This document shows, in pieces, positions 13,501 through 20,726 of a stretch of 21,949 nt of DNA. Source of the stretch: a virus; the IMG/VR virus record IMGVR_UViG_3300025085_000222, positions 1 through 21,949 of that record. One strand, given 5' to 3'. Both the position numbers and the translations under genes were made by a program. Every line of letters begins with the position of its first letter. The stretch's first letter is position 1. The notes below the pieces were generated by a model. The model did not search any database and was not told the origin of the DNA. It saw only the letters and a program-made list of their open reading frames with translations.

Positions 13501-15819
13501 TCTATATTAAACGATTTTGACTTTAACGCTATGCGTATTGAGAGAGATCCAAAAAAGAGAAAGAAAGACTTAATTGATTACTTAATTGCGCGTAGGTATG
13601 CCCTAGACCTAAAGGACAGGGATGATGTAAAGATTACTGAAAAGCAAAAAGAAAAGTCTATTAAAGATTTAGCTAGAATTAGTGAAAAATATGGTGAAGA
13701 CATTGTATTGCTAGACACTTCTGCACAAGAGATATACGACTACCAAGACAGAATGCTACAAATGCTAGTGTCTTTTGGTGTTATGTCGCAAGATAAGTAC
13801 AACACTATCAAAGCAGAGAATCCTAACTACATTCCTTTCCAAAGAGTTATGGATGAAGAGTATGGTGAAACAGCAGGACTACAAGGATTGCAGGTAAAAG
13901 CAGGCACTACGTTTGCTGGCAAAAAGTTAGGGCAAGTAATTAAAAAAATAGAAGGTAGCGACAAAGAAATTGTTGACCCAATAGAATCTATCATAAGAAA
14001 TACCATGAGGATTACTGACATTGCTTACCAGAACCGTGTAGCTAATCAGCTAGTAGATCTTGCAGATGTCATGCCTGAATACATTAGCACTACCAAGCCT
14101 GCAATGAAAACGGTAACAGATCCGAAAACAGGAACAAAAATATCAAGACCTCGAGAAACTCAACCTGCGGATGTAATTACAGTTTTAGTAAAAGGAAAAA
14201 GAAAATATTACAAAGTGCATCCATCTCTTGTTGCCGCAATGACATCTATGCATCCACAAGAAATTACAGGTCTTGGGTGGTTGTTAAGTAGACCTGCAAG
14301 TATTTTGCGTACTGGTGCAACTATTGTTCCAGAGTTTATGGCTAGAAACTTTATTAGAGATGTACATGGATCTTATGTATTAAGTGAAGCTAGGCCAAAT
14401 GTTATTGACGTAGTTAAGGGATTAACCGCTCGAATTGGCAAGAACGACTTGTATGAAAGGTGGCGAGCTTCAGGAGCATCATTTAACAGCTACATGAATA
14501 TGTCTGACGAGGGTGTGAAGAATGCTTATGCAGAGATCTTCAAGGAAGAGGGTAAGCTTAAAAGATATCTAAAGAACCCATTAAATTTACCGCAAGACAT
14601 TGGTGCTGTGATTGAGCAAAGTGTACGAATAGGGGTTTACAACGCGGCTAAAAGAAAAGGAATGACAGATGCTGAAAGTGCTATGGAAGCAAGGGATGCA
14701 AGCATAGACTTTGCTAGAGGAGGTAGTGCGAGCAAAGAAATAAATAAATACGTGCCATTCTTTAATGCTGGTGTACAAGGTTCAAACAAGTTTATTCGCG
14801 CTTTGAGAAAGAACCCTAAAGCAATGATAATGTATGCTTCTGCTACGATTACTATCCCTCAGATTTTGATTACAGGATATTACTTGTATCTTGCTCCAGA
14901 AGAGGAAAAGAAAGAATACTTAGAAATACCTGAGTGGCAACGAGATATGTTCTGGGTATTTAAAGTAGGAGACACATGGGCTAGGTATCCAAAGCCTTTT
15001 ACTATAGGTTTTGCATTTGGAAGCACAATAGAGCGATGGATGATATGGGCAGATTCCGAAGGAGAAACGGCTGTTTCTGACATGTTCTTTGACTTGTCTA
15101 GAGGCTTAGTCACGGCACTTAGCCCTGTTTATGATCCAAGTGCTGTTGTTCCTAGCCCAATTAAAACTGCTGTTGAACAAGTTACTAATTATAATTTTTT
15201 CCAAGGCAGACGTATTTATCCAGAATGGATGGATGCTGATCCTCCAGAAGAAAGAAAGACCGCTGGCACATCACTGACCGCGCAAGAGTTAGGCAAGGCG
15301 TTTAACTATTCTCCAGCAAAAATAGACAATCTTATTAGGGGAACTTTTGCAACATCTGGGCCTTACATTACAGATGCAGGTGACGTATTGCTTAAAAAAG
15401 TAAAAGAGTGGAATGGAGAAGAGTTTCCAGAAGACCCAACAAGTCCTGTTGACATACCTTTAGTCAGGGCATTTACTATGAGGTATCCTACTGGGGGCAT
15501 GTCTAATAGTGTACAACAGTTTTATGAGACTCAAAAATTAGCAACGCAAGTTAAAAATGGGTTAGAGATATTTAAAGATGAGCGGCTTGAAGAATACAGG
15601 CAAGAAAATGAAGCGTTAATTTCTGTTACGCCTATTATCAACGCACAAGGCAAACGTATTAAACAAATTAACAGGTTAAGAAAAAACATATACAAAGACT
15701 TAGGAATGAGTGGCAAAGAAAAACAACAAGTGTTACGCGATTACGATGACCAAATACTTGATGCCGCTAGGATAGCTAATGAAGCACTTTCTGACGCATT
15801 GCGTAATCTGGAAGAATAA
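10573..15819 (+). CDS. Giant internal virion (ejection) polyvalent protein with tandem ADP-ribosyltransferase-like domains
   Basis: A 1748-residue protein in the T7 gp16 position. Order of parts: N-terminal motif 'ELADGRVLEFPDEASDQVM' (6-24); Ala-rich helical region with hydrophobic stretches (about 195-445) ending in 'LMELGEERVADILRESV'; acidic linker (about 450-495); ADP-ribosyltransferase-like domain 1 (499-661) with YHGTS (H501), GQGFYTT (Y526), GYDGY (631-635) and E651 before 'WTPKNHIK'; domain 2 (688-842) with LLHGYS (H690), GDQGVYL (Y739), GYDGIIV (802-808) and Q828 before a 'HFKPE' segment; a region resembling LPD38 of polyvalent proteins (about 910-1415) with 'NYIPFQR', 'MARNFIRDVHGSYV', 'DFARGGSASKEI' and 'VPFFNAGVQGS'; a hydrophobic segment at 1417-1440; and a helical C-terminus. 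No lytic transglycosylase motif was found. It is probably carried in the head and injected. Ribosome binding site AAGGGA is at 10562-10567. Confidence 0.85.
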   Translation: MPKYAELADGRVLEFPDEASDQVMNDAVARFIQSVDTEDRIAIDVPEEAGEIFSKDIGPSVMQQNEASINNAITFDSTEENGLPLIQQREEERNSTVELARSRFPKHTVDMWLNNPIGIGEVGDFIDWSQILPAGGIVQGAEAVGLLRISDRIREGQDVSEADKQYLDKWLDKSIEMEVRGMTFGGKFRYYGEQIPAFVAEFAATGGVGKSVQVAALKTTQELVKSRVLGQVAGATARVATQSAMLMPVQGYKAYGNIRISQGLEISETGQLIFREAKESPAISALKAYGYVSAEIAAELTGLAVASKLSKSVRFQKGKVALASGAITSINKLPANLKNNLYKAYQLIKPNARMSEVFTRAGWNGMLMELGEERVADILRESVDLALTEGYTMADVLEGITPDAEQLLLESGLIMTMGGAKAGATAAVNLLVRKGMALEDAQKSVDQLTSLEQDALVDDQLTVDDTPLVDEGVVDNSLNQIADANVVEELPDTRGQGQQYHGTSSEIINLAEYTYSPVNIYGQGFYTTDAVDVSEGYSKKGKGKSPFIYKVNVVNDPVLYDLDSPISLNDRVAVEDILDDLYPLYENEMGEFVHLNTLGEIFDTVRQESDQSADYIQESFEAVQELLSQDGYDGYTHVGGKFTKTNPHKVEIYWTPKNHIKLEKIDSDVKLTPQTSQLNHEFSGNLDLLHGYSKSNREFENEIGEFVSLGPLEKFDPIGEFKGFRFDGDGGTFGDQGVYLEETSNLFFNTPDMVGFGASELAHVKANFEKAFVLTPDTVKIFNKLTKKGKGKDVVEHLKEQGYDGIIVRGFDPNKKYGLTDEGFTQPQVMHFKPETMEVVSTALIKDRDAFVAQIISEGVEITVDQAIEESIENIDNPAPDLITSAQQDQLSAGQEPDTIAADESIFNEEYYKWIDDLGALVDVAKEAAKRGKDNFLENSVRLYAGVTGMALSSLNNGTTVLNDKGELIETGKGLKSILNDFDFNAMRIERDPKKRKKDLIDYLIARRYALDLKDRDDVKITEKQKEKSIKDLARISEKYGEDIVLLDTSAQEIYDYQDRMLQMLVSFGVMSQDKYNTIKAENPNYIPFQRVMDEEYGETAGLQGLQVKAGTTFAGKKLGQVIKKIEGSDKEIVDPIESIIRNTMRITDIAYQNRVANQLVDLADVMPEYISTTKPAMKTVTDPKTGTKISRPRETQPADVITVLVKGKRKYYKVHPSLVAAMTSMHPQEITGLGWLLSRPASILRTGATIVPEFMARNFIRDVHGSYVLSEARPNVIDVVKGLTARIGKNDLYERWRASGASFNSYMNMSDEGVKNAYAEIFKEEGKLKRYLKNPLNLPQDIGAVIEQSVRIGVYNAAKRKGMTDAESAMEARDASIDFARGGSASKEINKYVPFFNAGVQGSNKFIRALRKNPKAMIMYASATITIPQILITGYYLYLAPEEEKKEYLEIPEWQRDMFWVFKVGDTWARYPKPFTIGFAFGSTIERWMIWADSEGETAVSDMFFDLSRGLVTALSPVYDPSAVVPSPIKTAVEQVTNYNFFQGRRIYPEWMDADPPEERKTAGTSLTAQELGKAFNYSPAKIDNLIRGTFATSGPYITDAGDVLLKKVKEWNGEEFPEDPTSPVDIPLVRAFTMRYPTGGMSNSVQQFYETQKLATQVKNGLEIFKDERLEEYRQENEALISVTPIINAQGKRIKQINRLRKNIYKDLGMSGKEKQQVLRDYDDQILDAARIANEALSDALRNLEE

Positions 15820-15826
15820 ACATCGA

Positions 15827-15855
15827 GTGATTTATAACGCTAAAAATAGTATAAT
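15827..15855 (+). promoter_or_regulatory. Candidate sigma70-type promoter for the fibre and adhesin genes
   Basis: A perfect TATAAT (15850-15855) lies 17 bases after GTGATT (15827-15832), a weak -35 box that shares TGATT with the one at the capsid promoter. Transcription would begin near 15862, giving a short leader to the ATG at 15880 with GAGG at 15869-15872. It sits in the only gap (60 bases) between the ejection genes and the adhesin genes. Confidence 0.55.
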
Positions 15856-15879
15856 TAACAGAATTATTGAGGCCATAAA

Positions 15880-17166
15880 ATGACAGTAACATCAGCAACA
15901 ACTAGAAACGATTACGTTGCCAGTAGTGGTCAGACGGTATTTCCGTATACGTTTACTGCTTTATCCGACACCGACATCAAAGTCCTCAAGAATGGAGTGA
16001 CTCTTAGCCTTGGCGGTGACTACACTGTTACCTATGGCTCATACGGTGGTACAGTTACATTAACTAGTGGTGCTACTGGCGGTGATGAGATTGCTATCTA
16101 CTTAGATATGCCTCTACAGCGTACCGTTAACTACCAGAACAGTGGTGACTTCTTAGCATTAGATGTTAATGGAGACTTCGACGCACTGTGGTTAGCACTA
16201 CAGCAGACTACATCAGGCTTAGATCGCACTGTAAGGCTCTCTGACAGCGATCCCAACATAGTTGGTATAGAACTACCCCTACCTGACGAACGCGCTCAAA
16301 AGCTACTTGCATTTAGCCCTACAGGGGCAGTGACAGTACAGCCGTATGTAGGCGGTCAGACCCAGATTCTATCAAGAGATTCTTTTACTGGTGATGGCTC
16401 AACAACTACGTTTACAATGAGCGAGAGTGCATCAGATGCTTCTATGCTTAATGTTATTGTAAATGGCTTGATGCAAGACGTAACCTCTTATTCTGTTACT
16501 AACAACACCTCTTTAGTTTTTTCTGAAGCTCCTCCTCGCGGTGCAAATATCGAGGTAAGGTCTTTTGTGCAAGTAGAGGTTCTATCTACTGAGTTAAAGA
16601 GTAATGAGTTTTCAGGCAATGGTTCTACAGTATCGTTTACTCTTGGCTCTTCTGCTATCAAGAATAATACCTTTGTTTACATTAACGGTGTGTATCAGTT
16701 TAAGAGTACATACTCTATATCAGGAACTTCAATTATCTTTTCTACTGCCCCTCCTCTTGGATCATCTATTGAGGTTATGGTTGCTGGATTTACTACGTCT
16801 ATTATAAGCTCACCAGCGGCAGACAGTGTAGGAACATTAGCTATACAAGGCAATGCAGTAACAGCGGCTAAGATAGCTTCAGAGCCTGTAGCAGTAGGCA
16901 TAACAACTGTAGTTACTTCTGCATCTATTACAGCTACGGTAAACACTCATGTCTTTGTAGATACTGCTACACAGACGATTACGCTTCCTGCCTCACCAAC
17001 CATAGGACAAAGAGTCTTAATAACGGTGGGTAACTTTACAGACACAGTGGTAGCTAGGAACGGAAGTAACATAATGAGCAGTGCGACTGACTTTACAATG
17101 GATGCCGCATATCTTTCCATACAATTCATATATTCGGACGCAGTTCAAGGGTGGGTAATGTCGTGA
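15880..17166 (+). CDS. Tail fibre protein with T7 gp17-like N-terminus
   Basis: A 428-residue tail fibre. Residues 1-150 match the tail-attachment domain of T7 gp17: 'YVASSGQTVFPYTF', 'IKVLKNGVTLSLGGDYTV', 'GGTVTLTSGATGGDEIAIYLDMPLQRTVNYQNSGDF', then 'ALQQTTSGLDRTVRL', the usual end of this domain. Two similar 60-residue beta repeats follow (169-228 and 244-303), each with 'F(T/S)G(D/N)GST..FT', 'V.(V/I)NG..Q....Y.(V/I)' and 'FS.APP.G..IEV'. After them come 'LAIQGNAVTAAKI' and a C-terminal beta domain ending in 'IYSDAVQGWVMS', a common phage fibre tail. It lacks a large receptor-binding tip, so it probably acts as an adapter for the adhesins encoded downstream. Own promoter and ribosome binding site precede it. 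The stop overlaps the next start (GTGA). Confidence 0.88.
   Translation: MTVTSATTRNDYVASSGQTVFPYTFTALSDTDIKVLKNGVTLSLGGDYTVTYGSYGGTVTLTSGATGGDEIAIYLDMPLQRTVNYQNSGDFLALDVNGDFDALWLALQQTTSGLDRTVRLSDSDPNIVGIELPLPDERAQKLLAFSPTGAVTVQPYVGGQTQILSRDSFTGDGSTTTFTMSESASDASMLNVIVNGLMQDVTSYSVTNNTSLVFSEAPPRGANIEVRSFVQVEVLSTELKSNEFSGNGSTVSFTLGSSAIKNNTFVYINGVYQFKSTYSISGTSIIFSTAPPLGSSIEVMVAGFTTSIISSPAADSVGTLAIQGNAVTAAKIASEPVAVGITTVVTSASITATVNTHVFVDTATQTITLPASPTIGQRVLITVGNFTDTVVARNGSNIMSSATDFTMDAAYLSIQFIYSDAVQGWVMS
16384..16788 (+). repeat. Two tandem 60-residue beta repeats in the tail fibre
   Basis: Codons 169-228 and 244-303 of the fibre gene encode two diverged copies with the shared pattern FxGxGSTxxFT, NGxxQ, and APPxGxxIEV, offset by about 73-75 residues. 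The DNA itself has diverged, so this is an old protein-level duplication rather than a recent one. Confidence 0.7.
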
Positions 17167-17984
17167 GTAATTTTTCAGATTTCATAGGTGGCGGTGGTGG
17201 ACTGCCAGTAAACATAGTATTAGGGCACTCACAAACTTGGGTTCCTCCTGTTGCGGGAAACATTTGTATCCACGTTGTAGGTGCAGGAGGCGGCGGTGTT
17301 GGAACTGATGGAAGTAATAGGAGTGGCGGTGGCGCAGGATATTGCAAAAAGAACTCTTTAGCTGTTACAACTTCTGGTTCATTTACCGTAGTTGTTGGTG
17401 CAGGTGGCGAAGGAGGATACAACAATGCAACTGGTGGAACTGGAGGCAACACAACCGTAGCAGGTACAGGATTAAGTGCTACGCTCACAGCCAACGGCGG
17501 TACAGGGGCTACTACCTCTGCTCAAGGAGTAGGTGGAACAGCGGCTAACGGCAACGTAAACAACACTGGTGGAGCAGGGGCTTACACTGGCGGCGGCGCT
17601 GTAGGAATTACAGGTACAGGAAACGCAGGTAGTGCAAGTGCTGACAATGATCCGTATGGTGGTTCTTGCGATTCTGTAGGCCCAGAAAGTATTATAGGCC
17701 ACGGTTATATTTGTGGAGGTAAAGGTGGCGATATGTTTTATTCAAAGACTGCCGCAAGTGCAACTTATGGCCCAATGAATTACTCCCCTAATGGGACAGG
17801 TGGTTTTTTAGCTGGAGGCGGCACTTGGTACATGGACGGAAGTGGCATGGGACAACGCGCTCATGGTGGTCATGGCGGCATAGGAGGCGGTGGTGGTGGC
17901 TGTAACAATGATGCTGGTGCCACTTACGCTACTGGCGGTAATGGCGGCAATGGCATTGTAATCATTCAGTACCTACCAGCATAA
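17163..17984 (+). CDS. Glycine-rich tail adhesin candidate
   Basis: A Gly-dominated, Asn/Thr/Ala-rich protein of 273 residues from GTG 17163, where the GTGA overlaps the fibre stop and AAGGG (17147-17151) is suitably spaced. GTG 17151 in the same frame would add four residues but lies too close to that site. The protein begins MSNFSDFIGGGGGLPV, then has 'WVPPVAGNICIHVVGAGGGG', 'GGGAGYCKKNSLAV', 'FTVVVGAGGEGG' and many GG-x repeats up to 'GGNGIVIIQYLPA'. Such proteins are frequent at marine phage tail tips. The composition recalls the polyglycine-helix adhesin gp38 of T-even and S16 phages, which binds outer-membrane proteins; that role is inference. Four Cys residues lie within Gly-rich loops. 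The fibre-assembly chaperone gene follows immediately. Confidence 0.82.
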   Translation: MSNFSDFIGGGGGLPVNIVLGHSQTWVPPVAGNICIHVVGAGGGGVGTDGSNRSGGGAGYCKKNSLAVTTSGSFTVVVGAGGEGGYNNATGGTGGNTTVAGTGLSATLTANGGTGATTSAQGVGGTAANGNVNNTGGAGAYTGGGAVGITGTGNAGSASADNDPYGGSCDSVGPESIIGHGYICGGKGGDMFYSKTAASATYGPMNYSPNGTGGFLAGGGTWYMDGSGMGQRAHGGHGGIGGGGGGCNNDAGATYATGGNGGNGIVIIQYLPA

Positions 17985-17994
17985 GGAGAAGAAC

Positions 17995-18291
17995 ATGAAA
18001 TATATAATTAAAGATGCTGACGGTAACATCACAAATACCATCGTTGCAGACGCTGAGTTTGTTGAGGCTAACTTTGAACACTATGAAGAGTGGGTTGCAC
18101 CTACATCTCCAGAGCCTACAGCAGAAGAGACTGCTCGCCAGTGGAGAGATTCAGAACTAGCCGCTACTGATTACATTATGCCTTTAACAGATCATCCACA
18201 GCGTGATGATTACATAACCTATAGGGAAGAGCTAAGGCAATGGCCCGCTACAAATTCGTTCCCTGCTACTCGTCCCGAATTAGGAGAATAA
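17995..18291 (+). CDS. Tail fibre assembly chaperone-like protein
   Basis: A 98-residue protein. Its C-terminal half, ARQWRDSELAATDYIMPLTD then HPQRDDYITYREELRQWPA, matches the phage tail assembly chaperone pattern 'WRd.EL..tD....tDhP.rd.y..YR..LR.WP'. In relatives the protein assists folding or trimerisation of fibres and adhesins and may stay attached to them. The N-terminal 35 residues form a short beta-rich part ('YIIKDADGNITNTIVADAEFVEANF'), also typical. The strong ribosome binding site AAGGAG (17983-17988) overlaps the stop region of the Gly-rich gene. It lies between two adhesin genes, which supports the role. Confidence 0.87.
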   Translation: MKYIIKDADGNITNTIVADAEFVEANFEHYEEWVAPTSPEPTAEETARQWRDSELAATDYIMPLTDHPQRDDYITYREELRQWPATNSFPATRPELGE

Positions 18292-18292
18292 C

Positions 18293-19705
18293 ATGGCTTT
18301 AACTAAAGCAACAAACAGCATGATTACAGGCGCTCAGATCAACATAAAAGATTTTGAGAGTTTGTCATCTGGTGGAACTGACTGGCAACCAGCAATTCAA
18401 GCGGCTATTGATAGCTTAGACACTGGAAGCGACACAACTACAGGGGGTGTAATTTATTTTCCTGTAGGGCGCTACTACATTAAGTCTCCAATTATTGTTC
18501 GCACTAGTGGCGCGGCCAACTTAGCGTCTATTACTCTACAAGGGGAAGGGTTACATAACACTATTATTGATTGTGCCTCTGGATTTTCTGGCGATCAAGC
18601 GATACAAGTTCTTGACTCAACATATTGTGTATTCAAAGATTTTCAAGTGTTATGTAACAATCGTTGCGATTATGGTATTGAGTTTGAAAATGGTAGTGAA
18701 ATATTTGTAGAGAGAGTGTTTGCACAAAACGCAATTACTTCATGCTTTTATGTACACCGTTGCTTCATGGTGACTATGAATCAATGTAGGGCTAAAGGCG
18801 GCAATACACAGTTTGATTTTAGCGGAGAATATAACACCTCATTAAACATTATGAATTGTTACGCTCAAAGGTCGTCTAATAATATTGGAACAGGTCAGGG
18901 CTTTTTGATTCGTGATGTATCTTACAGCACTTTTACTGCTTGCGGTGCTGATTATACGGGGCGCTATGGCTATAGAGTTAGCAACACTGCGGGAGTGTCT
19001 TTTGAAAATTGCGGGGCAGAACAAACGGCTAGATCAGCTTGGTATTTTGAGGCTAGTGCGGCACTTGATGTGACGTATTTACTTACCGGTGTTCGATGTA
19101 CGTTAGATAGTTGTTTTTCTACGGGGGCTGATAGTGACAATGGTTACGGGTCGCTTTACAGCAACCAAGCAGATACAAGCTCTGTTGATGTTCAAATTAA
19201 CCGATTTATTGAGAACGCTGTAGATGGGCCATATTCTGTAGCAAGCGCAGGAGTTGACTTAGACCACAAAGTTAGTTTAAACAGTTGTAAATTTAAACAA
19301 AGCATTATTAGCAGTGTTGCTGTTATTAATCCTGTAGATGTAACGCGAGTAAACAACTTAGCTGTTACTGGCGCTAATACTAAAGTTATTGATTTAGCGT
19401 CTATCTTTGGTAGCTCAAATAATTACTCTGGTGTTCTCAATATTCTTGCAACTAATGGTGTGCCTACCAGTGGCAGTGCTTATAACTCTGCGTCTTATGT
19501 TCTTCTTGTAACAAAATCTACAGGCGGTTCAGGTGTTGTAGAGATTGCTAAGAATGGATTAATAACAGGTAGTGGTGCAAGTCATCCGTCATTTACATGG
19601 ACGCTAGATACAACTAACAATGAGTTAGAAGCTACTCCAATAGGGTCTACATCTGGTAACTTTTATTTTTACATCGGACAGTTAGGCACATTGTCCCCAT
19701 CTTAA
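18293..19705 (+). CDS. Tailspike with pectate-lyase-type beta-helix
   Basis: A 470-residue tailspike-type protein. Residues 16-105 match the start of the pectate lyase superfamily beta-helix: 'INIKDFESLSSGGTDWQPAIQAAID', 'GGVIYFPVGRYYIKSPIIV', then 'ITLQGEGLHNTIID'. Residues about 105-335 show repeated short strands with Asn, Cys and Gly turns ('FENGSEIFVERVFA', 'FENCGAEQTARSAWYFEA'), typical of right-handed beta-helix rungs. The last 120 residues form a separate C-terminal beta domain that may trimerise. In relatives such spikes bind and often cleave capsule or O-antigen; no catalytic residues can be assigned here. The start ATG 18293 has AGGAG at 18282-18286 and lies directly after the chaperone stop. 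Confidence 0.85.
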   Translation: MALTKATNSMITGAQINIKDFESLSSGGTDWQPAIQAAIDSLDTGSDTTTGGVIYFPVGRYYIKSPIIVRTSGAANLASITLQGEGLHNTIIDCASGFSGDQAIQVLDSTYCVFKDFQVLCNNRCDYGIEFENGSEIFVERVFAQNAITSCFYVHRCFMVTMNQCRAKGGNTQFDFSGEYNTSLNIMNCYAQRSSNNIGTGQGFLIRDVSYSTFTACGADYTGRYGYRVSNTAGVSFENCGAEQTARSAWYFEASAALDVTYLLTGVRCTLDSCFSTGADSDNGYGSLYSNQADTSSVDVQINRFIENAVDGPYSVASAGVDLDHKVSLNSCKFKQSIISSVAVINPVDVTRVNNLAVTGANTKVIDLASIFGSSNNYSGVLNILATNGVPTSGSAYNSASYVLLVTKSTGGSGVVEIAKNGLITGSGASHPSFTWTLDTTNNELEATPIGSTSGNFYFYIGQLGTLSPS

Positions 19706-19722
19706 TTTAACGAGGTTTAAAA

Positions 19723-19995
19723 ATGTCAAATCCATTTGAAGGTGTAGGCGGTCAACTTAACGGTAGCGTTTACGATATGGTTCCAGTAACTCCTGCTGAC
19801 GGTGCAGATAACGTAGGCACTGGCAACACTGCTATTGGTCTATACATCACAGGAGCAGGGGACGTAACATTTCACAACAGATATGGGGTTTCTCGCACAA
19901 TAGCTGTGCCTGATAACTTCTATCTGATCTGCTCTGTTAACCGAGTACTAGCTACAGGGACTACTGCTACTGGCATTCATGCAATGGTGGTGTGA
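19723..19995 (+). CDS. Spike base protein, GTA rcc01079-like
   Basis: A 90-residue beta-rich protein. The segments 'VTPADGADN', 'AIGLYITGAGDVTFHNRYG' and 'VNRVLATGTTATGIHAMVV' match the family seen in the Rhodobacter capsulatus gene transfer agent as head spike base protein rcc01079 (typical pattern: 'VtPsD...l....raL.vG.aGdv.......G......v.....lp.rv.rV.aTgTTAtgi.a'). In the GTA it anchors head spikes that bind host capsule. Here it may serve as a base for the next protein, to which it is coupled by TGATG overlap. GAGGT (19712-19716) precedes the ATG. Whether it sits on the head or tail of this phage is not shown by the sequence. Confidence 0.77.
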   Translation: MSNPFEGVGGQLNGSVYDMVPVTPADGADNVGTGNTAIGLYITGAGDVTFHNRYGVSRTIAVPDNFYLICSVNRVLATGTTATGIHAMVV

Positions 19996-20717
19996 TGATT
20001 GGCGCTAATGTAAGTGCGTTTTCTGTAGGCAAGGCTGTAGGTCGTGGTGCTGTTGTCCCTAAATCTTGGCAATACACAGGAGATAATTTTGCTGTAGCTG
20101 GTGATACTGCTGACATTCTTTACAAGACCGATGATGACACTATTTGGACTGTTGGGTCTAGCTCAAGAAAAGCATATAAATACACTAGTAGTGGCGTTTA
20201 CACAGGCACTAACTTTAGCGTATCTGACGTAGGATCTACTACTCAAAGTATAACATGGGATGGTACGCATTTCTGGGTGCTTTCTTACAGCGGTAAAAAA
20301 GTAGGAAAATACACTGCGGCAGGTAGTTACACTGGAGACTACTTTTCGGTTAGCACACGCACTACTCCTGTGGGTGTCGCTTGGGACGGAACTTATTTTT
20401 GGATTACTGATTCTTCCAATAATAAAGTTTATCGATACACTGCTGGTGGTAGTTACGATTCTTTTAATTTTAATACCTCATCACAGATTACAAAACTAAA
20501 AGATATTGTGTATGACGGTTCAGATTTGTGGGCAATCGATAGGGACGCTGGCGGTGTTTACAAATACACTACTGGCGGCTCTTATACAGGAGAGTCTTTT
20601 AGCATCTTAGCACAGGGAACAGGTTTTACTGGCATTGCATATACTGGTAGTGATTTTTGGACTTGTAACCAAAGCGAAGATAAGGCATTTAAGTATGCAT
20701 TACTACCAACACCATAA
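19995..20717 (+). CDS. Five-repeat beta-propeller protein, probable spike or adhesin
   Basis: A 240-residue protein whose ATG overlaps the spike-base stop (TGATG); GTG 19992 is an alternative start. Residues 1-22 form a small N-terminal segment (IGANVSAFSVGKAVGRGAV), a likely anchor. The rest is five repeats of about 43 residues: Phe at 32, 74, 117, 159 and 202 and Trp at 51, 94, 136, 179 and 222. The repeat is 'YTGxxFSV ... (W/Y)DGT.FW..D...NKVYKYT.GGS'. The first strand (WQYTGDNF) and the last (KAFKY) complement each other, as in propellers closed by a split blade. Tachylectin-2-like five-bladed propellers bind sugars, so a glycan-binding role is reasonable but inferred. I recognise no named family. 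Confidence 0.82.
   Translation: MIGANVSAFSVGKAVGRGAVVPKSWQYTGDNFAVAGDTADILYKTDDDTIWTVGSSSRKAYKYTSSGVYTGTNFSVSDVGSTTQSITWDGTHFWVLSYSGKKVGKYTAAGSYTGDYFSVSTRTTPVGVAWDGTYFWITDSSNNKVYRYTAGGSYDSFNFNTSSQITKLKDIVYDGSDLWAIDRDAGGVYKYTTGGSYTGESFSILAQGTGFTGIAYTGSDFWTCNQSEDKAFKYALLPTP
20064..20696 (+). repeat. Five tandem protein repeats (about 43 codons each) in the propeller gene
   Basis: Codons 24-234 encode five in-register copies. The conserved Phe spacing is 42, 43, 42, 43 residues and the conserved Trp spacing is 43, 42, 43, 43. Copies differ at the DNA level, so they look stable rather than recently expanded. Confidence 0.85.
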
Positions 20718-20726
20718 GGAATTATT

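Noticed and set aside
17151-17162. GTG 17151 as the start of the Gly-rich adhesin
   Set aside because: The purine-rich ribosome binding site ends at this codon, so spacing is impossible; GTG 17163 overlaps the previous stop as GTGA and gives the usual MSNFSDF beginning.
17126-17494. Pro-rich 122-residue frame on the minus strand
   Set aside because: It is the antisense of Gly codons (GGN read as NCC, Pro) in the adhesin gene and has no ribosome binding site.
17201-17960. Tandem DNA repeats or a CRISPR-like array in the GGT/GGC-rich stretch
   Set aside because: The repetition comes from Gly codons in a coding gene; there are no regular repeat-spacer units.
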